64,000 nucleotides of DNA from Lomentospora prolificans (lineage: Eukaryota; Ascomycota; Sordariomycetes; Microascales; Microascaceae): the NCBI GenBank assembly GCA_029532625.1, contig JARFXM010000001.1:248001-312000 (forward strand). Direction: 5' to 3'. Below are positions 44,686-55,019 of the stretch, in pieces. A program made the position numbers and the translations under genes. The notes under the pieces were generated by a model, which was not told the origin of the DNA, searched no databases, and saw nothing but the letters and a program-made list of their open reading frames with translations. Each line of letters starts with the position of its first letter. The first letter of the stretch is position 1.

Positions 44686-46071
44686 TTAATGAACGCCATT
44701 GGTAGTTCCATTAGTAGTTCCGTTGGTACCATTATTAGTATGACCATTAACTTCATCATTGACTGTCAGCCATTTATTCGTAAGCCTTGATTTTGAGCAA
44801 CTAAACTTACCCGACTTGATGCCAAGAACCCTCTCATCACGGCCAACGACAAGCTCCGCATTCTTGGCCTTGGAAGGCGCAAGAGTCAATTTGCCGAGAA
44901 CAGCATACTTGGCGGCGCCGCCAGCGGCAGGAATATTGTTTGCCAGTCCGTTCTTGTTTGCAAATGCCAAAGTAGCAAACTTGACAGCTTCCTTGTAGGC
45001 AGCGGGAATGCCAACCTCGTCGCTGATGCACACCTGGACGCCGATTTTACCCAGCTCCTCAGTCAACACCTTGATCAAGGTGGCGTTTCGGGTACCGCCG
45101 CCGGAGGCAATTAGCCTTGTAACCTTGGACCTGGGGAGGATAAAGTTCACAACGCTGCGCTTGATGGATTCGGCGGTAAACATGGTCAAGGTAGCGAGAA
45201 GGTCCTCAGTGGAGGCATCAGCGTACTGCTTGAGGATAGCATCGGCATACTCGGAGCCAAAGTCTAGCCTCCACGCCGACCGCGGAGGTTTCCTGCCGAA
45301 GAAGGGATGCGTCAGGAGCTGCTCGAGAAGGGCAGAGATGACCTTGCCCTTGGCGGCAAGCTCACCGTCCTTGTCGTAACCCCTGCCAGTGCGGGCCTTG
45401 ACGACGTGGTCGAGCATGACGTTGCCCGGACCAGTGTCAAAGGCGAACATTTTGCTGCGGTCGGCATCCGCAAGCTGGAGGTTGGCGATGCCGCCGATGT
45501 TGAGAGTTGCGGTAGGACCGTCGTTGCGGAAAGCAACAAAGTCAAGGTACTGCATAAGGGGAGCAGCCGAGCCTCCAAGAGCGTGGTCGACCGGCCTGAA
45601 TTGGGTTACGGTGTCGATATCCGTGAGCGCGGCTACAACTCCGGACTCGGCAATGAAGAAACCGCAGGGGAATCCGCCCTTGAGCCACTTGTCCACGAGG
45701 CTCTTGTTCTCGCTCTGCACGTATTCGCGCTCCTTTTCCCTGTCGGGAGGCTCTTGGTATATGGTCTGGCCGTCGTACCCTACGACGAAGATGTCTTCGG
45801 GTGTGAGGTTGGATTTCCTGATTAGTTCGTTGACTGCTTCAGCGTAGAGGGCTCCGGCAGCGTAGTTTAATCTCGTCATCTCAAAAATGGAGAGTTTGTT
45901 GTCAAAGGCTCGGAGAATGAGAGTCTCGAGCTCCTTGGGCCAGTCAATTGTGAGACCAGAGATGTACTCAGGCTTGGCCGGGTGGCCGTCCTCTGCAAGC
46001 TCAATCCTGCAGAGGACAGCGTCGACACCGTCGAATGACGAGCCGCTGTTTAGACCGACAATGTAGGGCAT
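44686..46071 (-). CDS. Anhydrosugar kinase, AnmK/levoglucosan kinase family
   Basis: Exons 46071-44811 and 44762-44686 with a likely 48-nt intron (GTAAGT, GGCTGACAG) give 445 aa; unspliced it reads 461 aa in frame. The family phosphorylates 1,6-anhydro sugars while hydrolysing the anhydro bond. Bacterial AnmK acts on anhydro-N-acetylmuramate and yeast levoglucosan kinase makes glucose 6-phosphate. Motifs are NSGSSFDGVDAVLC (phosphate-1), VGYDGQTIYQEP, TQFRPVDHALGGSAAPL with the conserved catalytic Asp, TLNIGGIANLQL, DTGPGNVMLD (phosphate-2) and ASGGGTRN (adenosine). All key residues are present, so it should be active. As fungi lack peptidoglycan, levoglucosan or a related anhydro sugar is the likelier substrate. 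The tail is a low-complexity Asn/Gly/Thr repeat. Two CGG-N8-CCG palindromes lie 240-350 bp upstream. Confidence 0.88.
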   Translation of the reverse strand: MPYIVGLNSGSSFDGVDAVLCRIELAEDGHPAKPEYISGLTIDWPKELETLILRAFDNKLSIFEMTRLNYAAGALYAEAVNELIRKSNLTPEDIFVVGYDGQTIYQEPPDREKEREYVQSENKSLVDKWLKGGFPCGFFIAESGVVAALTDIDTVTQFRPVDHALGGSAAPLMQYLDFVAFRNDGPTATLNIGGIANLQLADADRSKMFAFDTGPGNVMLDHVVKARTGRGYDKDGELAAKGKVISALLEQLLTHPFFGRKPPRSAWRLDFGSEYADAILKQYADASTEDLLATLTMFTAESIKRSVVNFILPRSKVTRLIASGGGTRNATLIKVLTEELGKIGVQVCISDEVGIPAAYKEAVKFATLAFANKNGLANNIPAAGGAAKYAVLGKLTLAPSKAKNAELVVGRDERVLGIKSGKFSCSKSRLTNKWLTVNDEVNGHTNNGTNGTTNGTTNGVH

Positions 46072-46312
46072 AATGTGAAATGTGAAAAGGGTACAGAGAG
46101 GAGGAGGGTACGTGACGAAGGGAAGAGACAGTTCCTGCAGTCCAATAGCTCCTGACGGCTCAGAGAGGGAGCAGTCACAAGGCGTTTATTATACCGGCGA
46201 GTTGGCAGACATGGAGAGAATCCCCACAGATAGTGGACAACTTGGAGAGAGTCCTTCCACGGGGCATCCTCCGTACATTGTCCGTACATGGTGTGGTCAA
46301 CCATCCATTCAT

Positions 46313-46329
46313 TCGGGGGAGCCTCCGAC
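46313..46329. promoter_or_regulatory. CGG-N8-CCG near-palindrome, copy 1
   Basis: TCGGGGGAGCCTCCGAC. Outer arms TCGG/CCGA and inner GG/CC pair as an inverted repeat. The CGG and CCG triplets are 8 bp apart, the general form bound by dimeric Zn2Cys6 regulators. It lies about 240 bp before the kinase start codon. The binding protein is unknown. Confidence 0.45.
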
Positions 46330-46420
46330 ATGCGGGTTGCCGCGCCCTGCAGCAAATTTATGTGGGGAAAGAACCCCCTGTTCTTGGATCTTGGCGAAGA
46401 TTAACTCGGGGAAATGGGAA

Positions 46421-46437
46421 TCGGGGGAGCCTCCGAC
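46421..46437. promoter_or_regulatory. CGG-N8-CCG near-palindrome, copy 2
   Basis: Identical 17 bp to copy 1, spaced 108 bp from it and in the same orientation, about 350 bp before the kinase start codon. Confidence 0.45.
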
Positions 46438-47285
46438 GGCGTTTCCCCACAAGCTCACATGGCCCGCTGGTGAAACTAGTTTACCGTTCACCTGGCTGTT
46501 GGCAGATCGAGTTTCTGGCCGGCCATGCAGAGTCTTATTTGGGCGCTTTTGTGTATCCTTGGGAATCTTAATCTGCATGGAATGGTCTCATGAGGCAGGT
46601 TCGGTGCCGGCTGACCTCCAAGTTAGCGCTGTTGTCGCTCGCTAATGATGTACGTTCTAGGTACCGGCTTCTAATGCCTCCTAGATGCTGGCGAGATCGC
46701 AGCAATGGCCATGCTCAACTTGTGAATTCAAATTCGCCTCCTAGTGTGTGGGTAAAAGGTCCATGACACCTTGATCCAAGTCGTCGAATCGCTGGGGAAT
46801 GTTGTAAATTGCTTCGAGCCCCTGTTAATCAGTCAACGAGTCGCCACCGCAAAAAGAAGCTAATCACTCTCTGGCGGCCTTTGAGGCTTGTTTCGTTTTC
46901 TACATGTAGGGTAATTCATTAAGGACTGGCAGCTATGGAGGGAACCGCACAGTCAAGTCAACGGAAAAAAAGAAGTTCCCGATTCTCGTAAGGTTTCTAA
47001 CCTCTAGGACTTACTCAAATTCACCATGTTTCAATATTATTTTGATATGAGAATGAGGAGAGTCTGCCTGAGTATTATATTGTCAAGGGGTTTCAGAAAC
47101 TATTATTTTGGTTTAAAACCTGTCCCTAAGATGGCCGGGTTCGGTGTCGCAATTTTTGCGCAACCATTGTATTGTCAACGGCTTAACAATAATATTATAA
47201 AAAAAATCATACCCTAAAACACTTTACAGACACGCAATTGATGTTGCCACAAAGTTGCAGAGCTAGATGCAAAAAGGTACGACGA

Positions 47286-47381
47286 TGGTCAGTATGAGGG
47301 TCGAACTCATGACCTTGGCATTTACTTGATAAACCGGATAGTTTATTAGTACCACGCTCTAACCAACTGAGCTAACCGACC
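47286..47381 (-). tRNA. tRNA-Ile (AAU) with intron
   Basis: On the minus strand the acceptor arms GGTCGGT and ACTGACC pair (one G-T). The D arm is TAGCTCAGTTGGTTAGAGC, and the anticodon stem TGGTA/TGCCA closes the loop CTAATAA with anticodon AAT at 47347-47345. The T arm is ATGAG-TTCGACC-CTCAT. A 22-nt intron (47343-47322) interrupts the loop one base 3' of the anticodon, the standard eukaryotic position. The mature length is 74 nt before CCA addition. The anticodon A would be edited to inosine. Confidence 0.92.
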
Positions 47382-47643
47382 GTGGTATGTGTTGGTTTTG
47401 GAGTGACCATAACACTCCTCATCCTTGCAACTCCACCGTCTGACTTGTATTAACGCTAGTGCAGGGATAGCCAGCCAGGCAGATAAAACCAAGGATGCAA
47501 AACAGTGGTCTACTTGCTTGCTATGTTTGCCGCTTCCAAGCTCGAAGTAGGCGCTATTCAGTCTTAAAGCGGCAAGAACAACTCTTGACGGTGAGATTGG
47601 GGAAGTATATGGGCAACCAAGTAGCTACAAGATTCCAAGTGGT

Positions 47644-48665
47644 CTAAAGCATTGTGGCAAGCAAATCCTTTAGCTGCTGCGTATCATCTGCAAACCTCCG
47701 CATGGCATCAGCTGACTTCTCTACCGCGCACGCATCTCCGTTAAACGCCCATCGGAAGCCAGCCTCGTCATTGATGTACGAGACCTCGGCGAGGTCGGCG
47801 GCCTGGGCGCTCTGGGCTGAGAGTTTGGCGACAATGGGCTCAGTTTCTTGCTCGACCGCGTCGAGAATAGCAGGCGCCGCGGTGAGGAGATCGACGCCTG
47901 CGAGTTCGCGCACTTGTGAGACACTGCGGAAGCTGGCGGCCATCACTTGCGTCTTGAACCCGTATTTCCTGAGGTAGTTTTGGATCTTGGACACAGTGAC
48001 GACGCCTAGGTCGCCCTCGAAGCCGTTTAGCTTTCCCCAGTCTGCCATGCGGCCAACGTAGGGAGCAATAGCATCGACGCCGGCTTCAGCAGCAGCGATA
48101 GACTGCACAAGACTGAAAACGACGGTAATCAAACAGCTAATTCCATATTCTTTTTGAAGGATCCTCGCAGCCTGGATGCCCTCCCAAGTTGCGCTGATCT
48201 TGACGCGCACATTCTCCTTGGGCACGCCCTCCTTGGCGTACAGGTCAATAATTCTCTTCGCCGCTTCAACGGTGGCTTGCGTATCAAAGGAAAGCGTCAC
48301 GTCGGCCTCGGTGCTGACCTTGTCGGTGAGCTTGTATATCTGGGTGCCGAACTGAACGGCGAGGAAGTCGACTGCGAAGGAGAGGCGTTCCGCGGTGGGA
48401 ACGTTCTCGGGAAGGGCCTTGGCGTAGTCGATGGCTTTCTTGAGGAGGGACTCGTAGGCGGGGTTCTTTGCAGCGGCGTAGAGGAGGGAGGGGTTTGTTG
48501 TGCCTTCGGACGCGTTGTATTTGGCAATCTCTAGAATGGTGGGCTGGTCAGTTGGGAGGGTTTGAGGCCAGTCACTCCGCGGGGCGACTTACTCTCGAAG
48601 TCTGCGGTGTCGGCGATAACAACGGTACCAGCAGCCTGGAGCTGCTCAAGGGGCTTTTGCGCCAT
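47644..48665 (-). CDS. Transaldolase
   Basis: Two exons, 48665-48593 and 48530-47644 (62-nt intron, phase 1), give 319 aa, close to the usual length of about 320-330. It transfers a dihydroxyacetone unit between sedoheptulose 7-phosphate and glyceraldehyde 3-phosphate in the non-oxidative pentose phosphate pathway in the cytosol. Marks are LEQLQAAGTVVIADTADFEKIAKYNASEGTTNPSLL at the N-terminus, with the intron after DFE; RLSFAVDFLAVQFG, which differs somewhat from the common VSTEVDARLSFD region that follows as VSTEADVTLSFD; the Schiff-base lysine Lys135 in VRVKISATWEG; and PYVGRMADWGK. Sequence is slightly unlike core TAL1 proteins, so it may be a paralogue. It shares an upstream region with the divergent sugar transporter. 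Confidence 0.93.
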
Positions 48666-49892
48666 GATGATGGATTATGTCCCTAACTGAAGAGAAATAC
48701 GGCGGAAGTCGCACAGAGGAAAGGCGCTATTGAACCAGGTATTATTATTAGTACGAAGTCGTCAAAGGCCTTCAATCTCGCACGTTTCAAGAGCGTCTTG
48801 TCTGACCTATATACCGTCCTTCTCTAGAGTCCGATCGATTAGGTCCGACCGAGAGATTCGCGCAATTGAAAAGAAAAAACCCCTCGATGATCTCCTCAAC
48901 GTCTCCAACGAAAGGCCGGTAGGACCAGAACACCCCTGGCGTAGCAGCTTGAGCCATTGGCATCGGAGCACCTCCGTCGGATGATTCCCCTAGACCGGAA
49001 ATCGGTGTGCCCCGGCGATTTGGTTGCCCACCCATTCGTTCTTGGCACCATTTGAACTAATTAGAGACTAGCCGCTCCCAAGTCGTAACATCTTGCCTCC
49101 AGCACAACACACGATTCCCTTCACTAGCGCCATCGGAGGCTCCCCCGACAGTAAGATCTCCGCAGAAACCCCCCCAAAGTCTAGACTCGCCCACACGCAC
49201 ATTCCAACTTCCTCCAGATTTGACATCTCAATTCTTTGTCCCTTCATAGACCTTGCCGCTTTAAACCCCACAACCTCGTCTTTCCTTCTGTCTCCTGCTT
49301 CCGATCCCCTAATACACCCTTCCCCAGTTCCCCAAAATCCGGGGCCCCTGCCAACACGTACTTGAAAAAGTATGGCACGCAGACGAGGAATGTGACGTTC
49401 CCCACCATGAGGTGAGAGTATTGCTTCTAATACCACATGGCTTGATGCCGGTGTTGGACCCAATAGTCTGGAAGGCCACCACAATTCCGCAATTTTACAT
49501 TTCGGCTTTGACTTCGAAGTGTAGTTGCAAGCTTAACATCTTTGCTACATGAATCACCTGGATTGGGTGGTTTGGCACTAAAACCCCATTGCTCTTTGCC
49601 GAAAACGGCCGCCTGGACACTCGATCTTTGGGGCCAAGGTCTAAACAGACACAGCTTGACCTTGTTCCACCATATTATATAAACTGGTAAGGCTCCGCTC
49701 CTTCATTCTCATTACCACGAGACGAAACATCTACTCATCTCTTGACAGGCACATTCCCTTTTCTATCCCCCCCAGTCAGGACTCCCTTTCCTGTGTACTC
49801 GCTCATCGTCTCTCTCTTCACTTCTATCCTTTGTTTCCCTTGGTGTCCGACTGTAAAAAAAGAAAAAAAGAAAAAGAAAAAGAAAATCAACT
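48666..49892. promoter_or_regulatory. Divergent promoter, transaldolase and sugar transporter genes
   Basis: A 1.2-kb head-to-head region with no supported gene. It contains a third copy of the CGG-N8-CCG palindrome (49133-49148), a TATATAAACT near 49676 upstream of the transporter, a CT-rich block, and an A-rich leader at 49854-49887. Confidence 0.55.
49133..49148. promoter_or_regulatory. CGG-N8-CCG near-palindrome, copy 3
   Basis: TCGGAGGCTCCCCCGA, the exact reverse complement of the 16-bp core of copies 1 and 2. It sits between transaldolase (468 bp from its start codon) and the sugar transporter (744 bp). Confidence 0.45.
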
Positions 49893-51449
49893 ATGATGAA
49901 TAGGTTCGGCATTGACTTCAATGCCCACAAATGGGCCATCTTTTACTGCGGTGTGTCTACTCTAGGCGCGCTCTGCTACGGTTATGACCAAATATACTAC
50001 ACCGGTGTCCTGGGCATGAAGCCTTACGTCCGAGACTATGGCACCACCACCGACGACGAAGGCAACGTCGCCCTCACCACCTCCTTCATGTCCCTGACAG
50101 CCTCCATCATCTACGTCGGCGAGCTCGTCGGCGCCCTGATGGCCGCTCCCATCAACGACTTCTGGGGCCGCAAGGCCGTCTTCTACTGCGCCTCCGTCTG
50201 CATCATCGCCGGTGCCATCGTCCAGCTCCTCGCCCATGGTCTCGAGGGCCTCATCGTCCTCGGTCGTATTCTCATCGGTCTCGGAATCGGACAGTTCACC
50301 GTAACTTGCCTGCTCTACATCGGAGAAGTGGCTCCTCTGGCCATCCGAGGCCCCGCCCTCATGATGTTCCAGTTCATGCAGTCCTGCTCGCAACTCGTCG
50401 GATCCGGTATCACACAGGGCACCGAGTCGATTGCCAATAAGAATTCATACCATATTCCAATGGGTCTTTTGATCCTTCTTCCTGGGCTGATGATTCTAGC
50501 TCTGCCCTTTACCCCTGAGAGTCCTACCTGGTACGCCATGAAGGGTCGCACTGAGCAAGCGAGTCAGGCGCTCGCCAAGATCAACCGCAGCCAGCCCAAT
50601 TACGATCCAACCCACGATCTTAATACTTTGGAAGAGGCTGCACGCCGCGAGAAGGAAGAAGCCACCGAGTCTAGCTGGATCTCTCTCGTGAAGGACCCTA
50701 TCGAACGTCGCAAGTTGATTTACTCGTGCGGCGCCATGGTTGCCCAGCAGATCAACGGTATCCAATTCTTCTATTCTTACGGCGTTGTGTTCGCCCAGTC
50801 TCTTGGTATTGAGCAAGCCTTCACCATCTCGCTCATCACCAATATCCTCCAGGTCATCGCCGTCGGTGTTTCCGTCATGCTCGGCAACAAGGTTCCCCGC
50901 CGCCCAAACCTCCTCTACTGCAGTCTCGGCATCTTTGGCGCCCTCGTTGTCGTTGGTGGGCTCGGCACAAAGCGGGAGTTCCCTACGGGCATTGCTGCGG
51001 CTATCGTCGTCTTCTCCTATGTCGTCATTGTCTGCTTCAACTTTTCGTTGGGCCCTCTTGCCTTCACCATCGCCTCCGAGGTTGCTGTCGGAAGGAACAG
51101 GAACAAAATCATGTCCTGCTCCATCGTCTCGTTTTTCTTCACTGTCTGGGTCATTGCCTTCACATCTCCCTACCTGTACTACGATGCCAACCTCGGCCCC
51201 ATGCTTGGCTTTGTCTACTGTGGCACCACTCTCATCACCCTTACTTATATCTGGTATTGTGTCGGCGAAACTAAGGGCCGCACCAACTACGAGCTGAACA
51301 GGTTCTTCCAAGACAAGATTCCGGTTACGCAGTGGAGGGACCATGTTTTTGATTCACCCATGCCCGCGGAAAAGGTTGTGTTGGAAGATACCAAGAACGA
51401 CGACGTGGCTGGCAACCGGCCGTCGACGAAGGAAGTTGAAGAGGCCTAG
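49893..51449 (+). CDS. MFS sugar transporter (alpha-glucoside/hexose permease type)
   Basis: Single exon, 518 aa, twelve predicted helices. Signatures of the sugar porter family are GYDQIYYTGVLG in helix 1, NDFWGRKAVFYCAS after helix 2, GRILIGLGIGQFTVTCLLYIGEVAP (PESP-side marks follow in FTPESPTWYAMKGR), VAQQINGIQFFYSYGVVFAQSLG in helix 7, and a degenerate C-terminal GETKGRTNYELNRFF. The second G-R-R loop after helix 8 is replaced by NKVPRRP. It should import a sugar across the plasma membrane by proton symport. Transcription is divergent from transaldolase. The start codon follows directly on an A-rich leader (AAAAG-type units), which suggests an unstructured 5' UTR. Confidence 0.92.
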   Translation: MMNRFGIDFNAHKWAIFYCGVSTLGALCYGYDQIYYTGVLGMKPYVRDYGTTTDDEGNVALTTSFMSLTASIIYVGELVGALMAAPINDFWGRKAVFYCASVCIIAGAIVQLLAHGLEGLIVLGRILIGLGIGQFTVTCLLYIGEVAPLAIRGPALMMFQFMQSCSQLVGSGITQGTESIANKNSYHIPMGLLILLPGLMILALPFTPESPTWYAMKGRTEQASQALAKINRSQPNYDPTHDLNTLEEAARREKEEATESSWISLVKDPIERRKLIYSCGAMVAQQINGIQFFYSYGVVFAQSLGIEQAFTISLITNILQVIAVGVSVMLGNKVPRRPNLLYCSLGIFGALVVVGGLGTKREFPTGIAAAIVVFSYVVIVCFNFSLGPLAFTIASEVAVGRNRNKIMSCSIVSFFFTVWVIAFTSPYLYYDANLGPMLGFVYCGTTLITLTYIWYCVGETKGRTNYELNRFFQDKIPVTQWRDHVFDSPMPAEKVVLEDTKNDDVAGNRPSTKEVEEA

Positions 51450-53014
51450 GCGTTGGTATAATAATTGGCACATGTATATCGACAAAAGATAGATGTAATA
51501 TGCTCCTAATCTGATCATCTTCTTGGTCTTGGACTCACGTGATATTCTTCAGGCAAGCTCCCTCGTATCAGTCGTAGACGACGGTGCCATCGTCGCCCAA
51601 CGGCGGGATAATATTCTATTAAGTAGCTGAGCCGTTGATCCTGTTGGAACGCCACTCCAGCTACGGAGGCACCTAAGCAAGCTGTGAAAATGCCGGGCAG
51701 GTCGGGGACGAATAAGGCGAAAATTGGCTAAAATGCCTTTGCGGTCTTATTTTCTCATTTTTCCCTCTCTGCTGTACCCTTTCTAGGTGGAGGTCGTGTA
51801 CACCATTTTACCAGTCGCGTTAGCCAGCAACCACTTCAATCCAAGGCAATAGCCAGCCAGGATGTACCCACGCTGTGCCCAGCTACATTCAGCCGGTAAA
51901 CGTGACCAACAGAGAAGGGACATTGCAGCTATTGCTCAAATGTTTTCAACGGACCAAGACGCCGTTCTCCCTGGCAAGGAGCCATCCCTCCATGAAGCAG
52001 CTTCGTCTCACAGCAAAAGGGGTCGAATAGGTGCAAGATATCGTTTCCACTAGTGTAAATAACGTACGGGTTCTATCCAGCCGTGTAGTCCCCACCTACC
52101 TTCATGCTCTGATCCTTGTTGACCGTGTTTAGCCTCCAGACTACTCACGAAGATACGACAAAAGTATACTTTCATATATGCCCCTGGCGCTCTAGTGCAC
52201 AGAGAGATGGTCCCTCGTTTAGCTGAACTGTATAATATGCCTATACTGTAAATTATTAGATTAACCTTGGTCTTGTATATTCTTCGATTGAAATCAAGTA
52301 GTTTTGATATACAGGAAGGTGAGGTGCCCAGGCTCTCCCTGAGTTCTCTTTAGTAGTCGCTGCGGTGGTCACACGCTGTGTTGTACTAGGACCATGCTTG
52401 TATTACAATTCAGAGACAACCCTGACTTAGGTTATTCATTGCTGGATTTTATAATATATAGGCTATCTCTCCGCATTCTTTAGATAATTATGAAGACACT
52501 TTAATAGGCCATTAACCACTCAGGAATAAGGAGGATGTTGGGATCCAAAATGGTAATACTGCTTGCTCATTAGTAATGTAAATAAAGGGTAACTCAAAAT
52601 ACTAGAACTACTGTTATATTTTCTAAAGTATATCAATCGAATAGCGAAATTCTGATAGAATTGTCCTATAGTTATGCATTTATTCGTAAAACTTTCGAAA
52701 GTGAGCACAAGATGTCTATAATTACTTCAAAAGCAAGTCAGGTTGTTCAAGTCCACTTGACATATAGTAGGGTAAGCGAGGAAAAGCAAGATGGTTTAAG
52801 CCTAGTAGAAGTTTTATCAAATTATTGTCAGTGATTCGAATCCAGAAAATGAAGGTACTCAAAAATACGACCTCAAAACCTCTTGACCAAACAATCTCTG
52901 GTGGCTCCCAAGGACTACCCACAAGGGTATTCACAGAGAGCACATCGGCCGTCCTGATGGCCCAATCCATAGATGCACCATTGCCGCTGAGCACTACTCT
53001 CATGGTACGCTGAC
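51450..53014. other. Intergenic, AT-rich in the second half
   Basis: No supported gene. From about 52200 to 52850 the sequence is AT-rich with short stop-laden frames, which could be an old mutated repeat. No terminal repeats could be traced by eye. Confidence 0.4.
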
Positions 53015-55019
53015 TTAGCTGTCCTGCGTAGTTGGTTTGTTAACCACATCTTCTCCGTCACCTTGTTTCTTTTCTCCTCCCTCGGCCGGAGTAGCGTCAG
53101 TCTCGGTGCTGGCCGCTTTCTTATGGAAAATATTGACCGAGGGCATGCTAACTGAGGGCATGCTAATTGATGGCATGCTAACCGATGGCATGCTAACCGA
53201 TGGCATGCTAACTGATGGCATACTTGGCATCGGCGGGATCAAAGAAGACGTCGACGACGGAAGACTAGGCATCTTAGAAAACCAAGTATCCTTGATCCCG
53301 GTCCCCGTCTGCTGGGCGATCTGGAAAAGGTACTTCATATACGTCTTCTTCTCTTCACTATCCGCCACGGCTGTGTCCATCAAGTCTCCATCCGCATCAT
53401 CCGGTAATGGGACAACTGAAGCCGCCGCAGCAATATCGACGGGCGAAACGTCGGGTACCTCTGGCTGGCCGTCGGTTTCGGTATCACTCTTCTCCTTTTC
53501 CGTGGCAGTTGGAGGGACCTGCCCCTCCTCTTTCAAGGTCTCCTTAACGATGTTGTCTTCGGCAGCCTCCTCCGGTGGTGCATCACGGAACTTTGCATCA
53601 TCGACGATGTCCTTCTCGCTAAAGAACCACTCCGTCGCGAGCTTCGCAGCTTCTTCCGTCATTCTTTCGTAGCCAGAGTTTGTCTTGGGTTGGAACATGC
53701 CCAAGTGCGCCTGGATCTCATCGCTAGCTTCTCTAATAACGTACCGCGAGAATAGACGGTAGGCAGCATGATCCGGTTCGGGAATTGCGCAAAACGTTCT
53801 CTCGGGAACAAAGTAGCCTCCAGACCAGTACCCGTTCTCCCCAAGAGAGCAGTAAATGTCATGGACGCCAACGCCCTCCAGCGCAGCCAGCCGTTCCAAG
53901 CGGCGGCTCAACTCATTCGGCTTCAGCAACGCGCCTACAAAGGTAAAGTGGCCCGACAGCCACGCGTACGACTGCCCCACGTTCCCTCGATTGATGTAGG
54001 CGAGGCCTTGTCCCAAAGCTCCGACACCCTGTTGGTAGCCCTCAATGATGGACTCCTTATTCAGGTTCTTTACGCTACGGAGGCCCTTGATGATGGCTTC
54101 TCGGTGCATGTAGGCCGCGACACCACCTGCCGCAATAGCGCCCACGGTTCCGGTCCGTACGGCGACGAACTGCCATGCTTTCCAGGCTGGGCTGCTGGAT
54201 GGACCTGAGGCGGCTGCTGCTCGCCCCGCTGCTCGCTTGGCAGCTAGTCGGCTAAGTCCAGCCGGTGCGGCTACAGAGAGCGTACTCATGACATTAAACA
54301 CGTTGCTGACTTTTTGATAGTTGGAAAAAGCGCCGTATACGAACATTGACCGAGCGAGACCGTTGTACGGCGTGTCGAATGTGAGAATTCCTTGTATCAA
54401 GGGGAATATCGGTGCTTCGCTTGTTCCACCAGAGGCTCTCTCATTTAGGGCAAGGAATAAAGTATCCGCAGCGACGAAACCCCTACACAGGGAAAACCCT
54501 TAAATTAGCCTGGTTGAAAGTCCTAGCTAGCTGGCAAGGGAGGCAACAAACCCCATGGAGTGTGCTACGAGAACTACCCCAACCTGTCTATCCTTTGGTG
54601 GCCATGGCTCATCGACACATTCTTTTCGGATGTCCATGACCCTTTCTTTTAACCTGACTGGTTTAGCTCCAATTCTTTCGTTGCGTAGACGCCTTGGGAT
54701 CGAACATACCACTCCAAGAAGGCCTCGGAGGCCTGGGATAAATCACCCTTCGTCTCATATTTAGGATAAACAACGGATTCGACGCGGTGATCTGGGAGTT
54801 GCTCGGAGACGCGCTTTTTCAAGTCCTACACGCTCTCAGTTATTTTTCTTTTGAGTGTCACTGGGAGGATACTGCCAGAACTCACATCTGGAAAGGCACG
54901 GAATGTATCATCAGTCCCCTATTGGAAGACAATATTAAGTATTATAGGCATCACCATCGGTGAGTAGGTTGACACACCTTGAAGCCGTGGATAAAACACA
55001 AAAGCAGAGTCCGAGACAT
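53015..55019 (-). CDS. DUF676-type serine hydrolase with MPSVS repeats
   Basis: Five exons, 55019-54978, 54918-54886, 54825-54710, 54653-54552 and 54482-53015, give 586 aa. The three short leading exons are joined by phase and family fit. The alpha/beta-hydrolase start is LLLCFIHGFKGTDDTFRAFP (oxyanion HGF), then VESVVYPKYETKGDL, and the nucleophile elbow LVAHSMGGFVAADTL with Ser96, followed by LTFDTPYNGL. This matches DUF676 serine esterase/lipase-like proteins. The middle region has a hydrophobic segment (GTVGAIAAGGVAAYM). The C-terminal third is acidic and disordered and ends in six tandem pentapeptides, MPSVS/MPSIS/MPSVN, encoded by a 15-bp repeat. Lipid or acyl-ester hydrolysis at a membrane is a reasonable guess; the substrate is unknown. 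Confidence 0.85.
53140..53230. repeat. 15-bp coding tandem repeat
   Basis: Six imperfect units of GGCATGCTAACTGAT (+ strand), each encoding one MPSxS pentapeptide on the minus strand in the DUF676 gene. Units differ by single substitutions, so it is moderately old but can change copy number. Confidence 0.85.

Larger units (their letters stand above)
46072..47285. promoter_or_regulatory. Upstream region of the anhydrosugar kinase gene
   Basis: No supported gene (a 187-codon frame on the + strand lacks motifs). It contains two identical 17-bp near-palindromes, listed separately. The 46700-47280 part shows nothing further. Confidence 0.5.

Noticed and set aside
46082..46645. 187-codon plus-strand frame upstream of the kinase
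   Set aside because: No motif; overlaps the palindromic promoter elements and the kinase leader.
50496..51344. 282-codon minus-strand frame
   Set aside because: Antisense shadow of the 518-aa sugar transporter, whose helices and family motifs are unambiguous.
52830..52842. ATTCGAATCC resembling a pol III B box
   Set aside because: No tRNA arms or U6-like sequence nearby; an isolated partial match.
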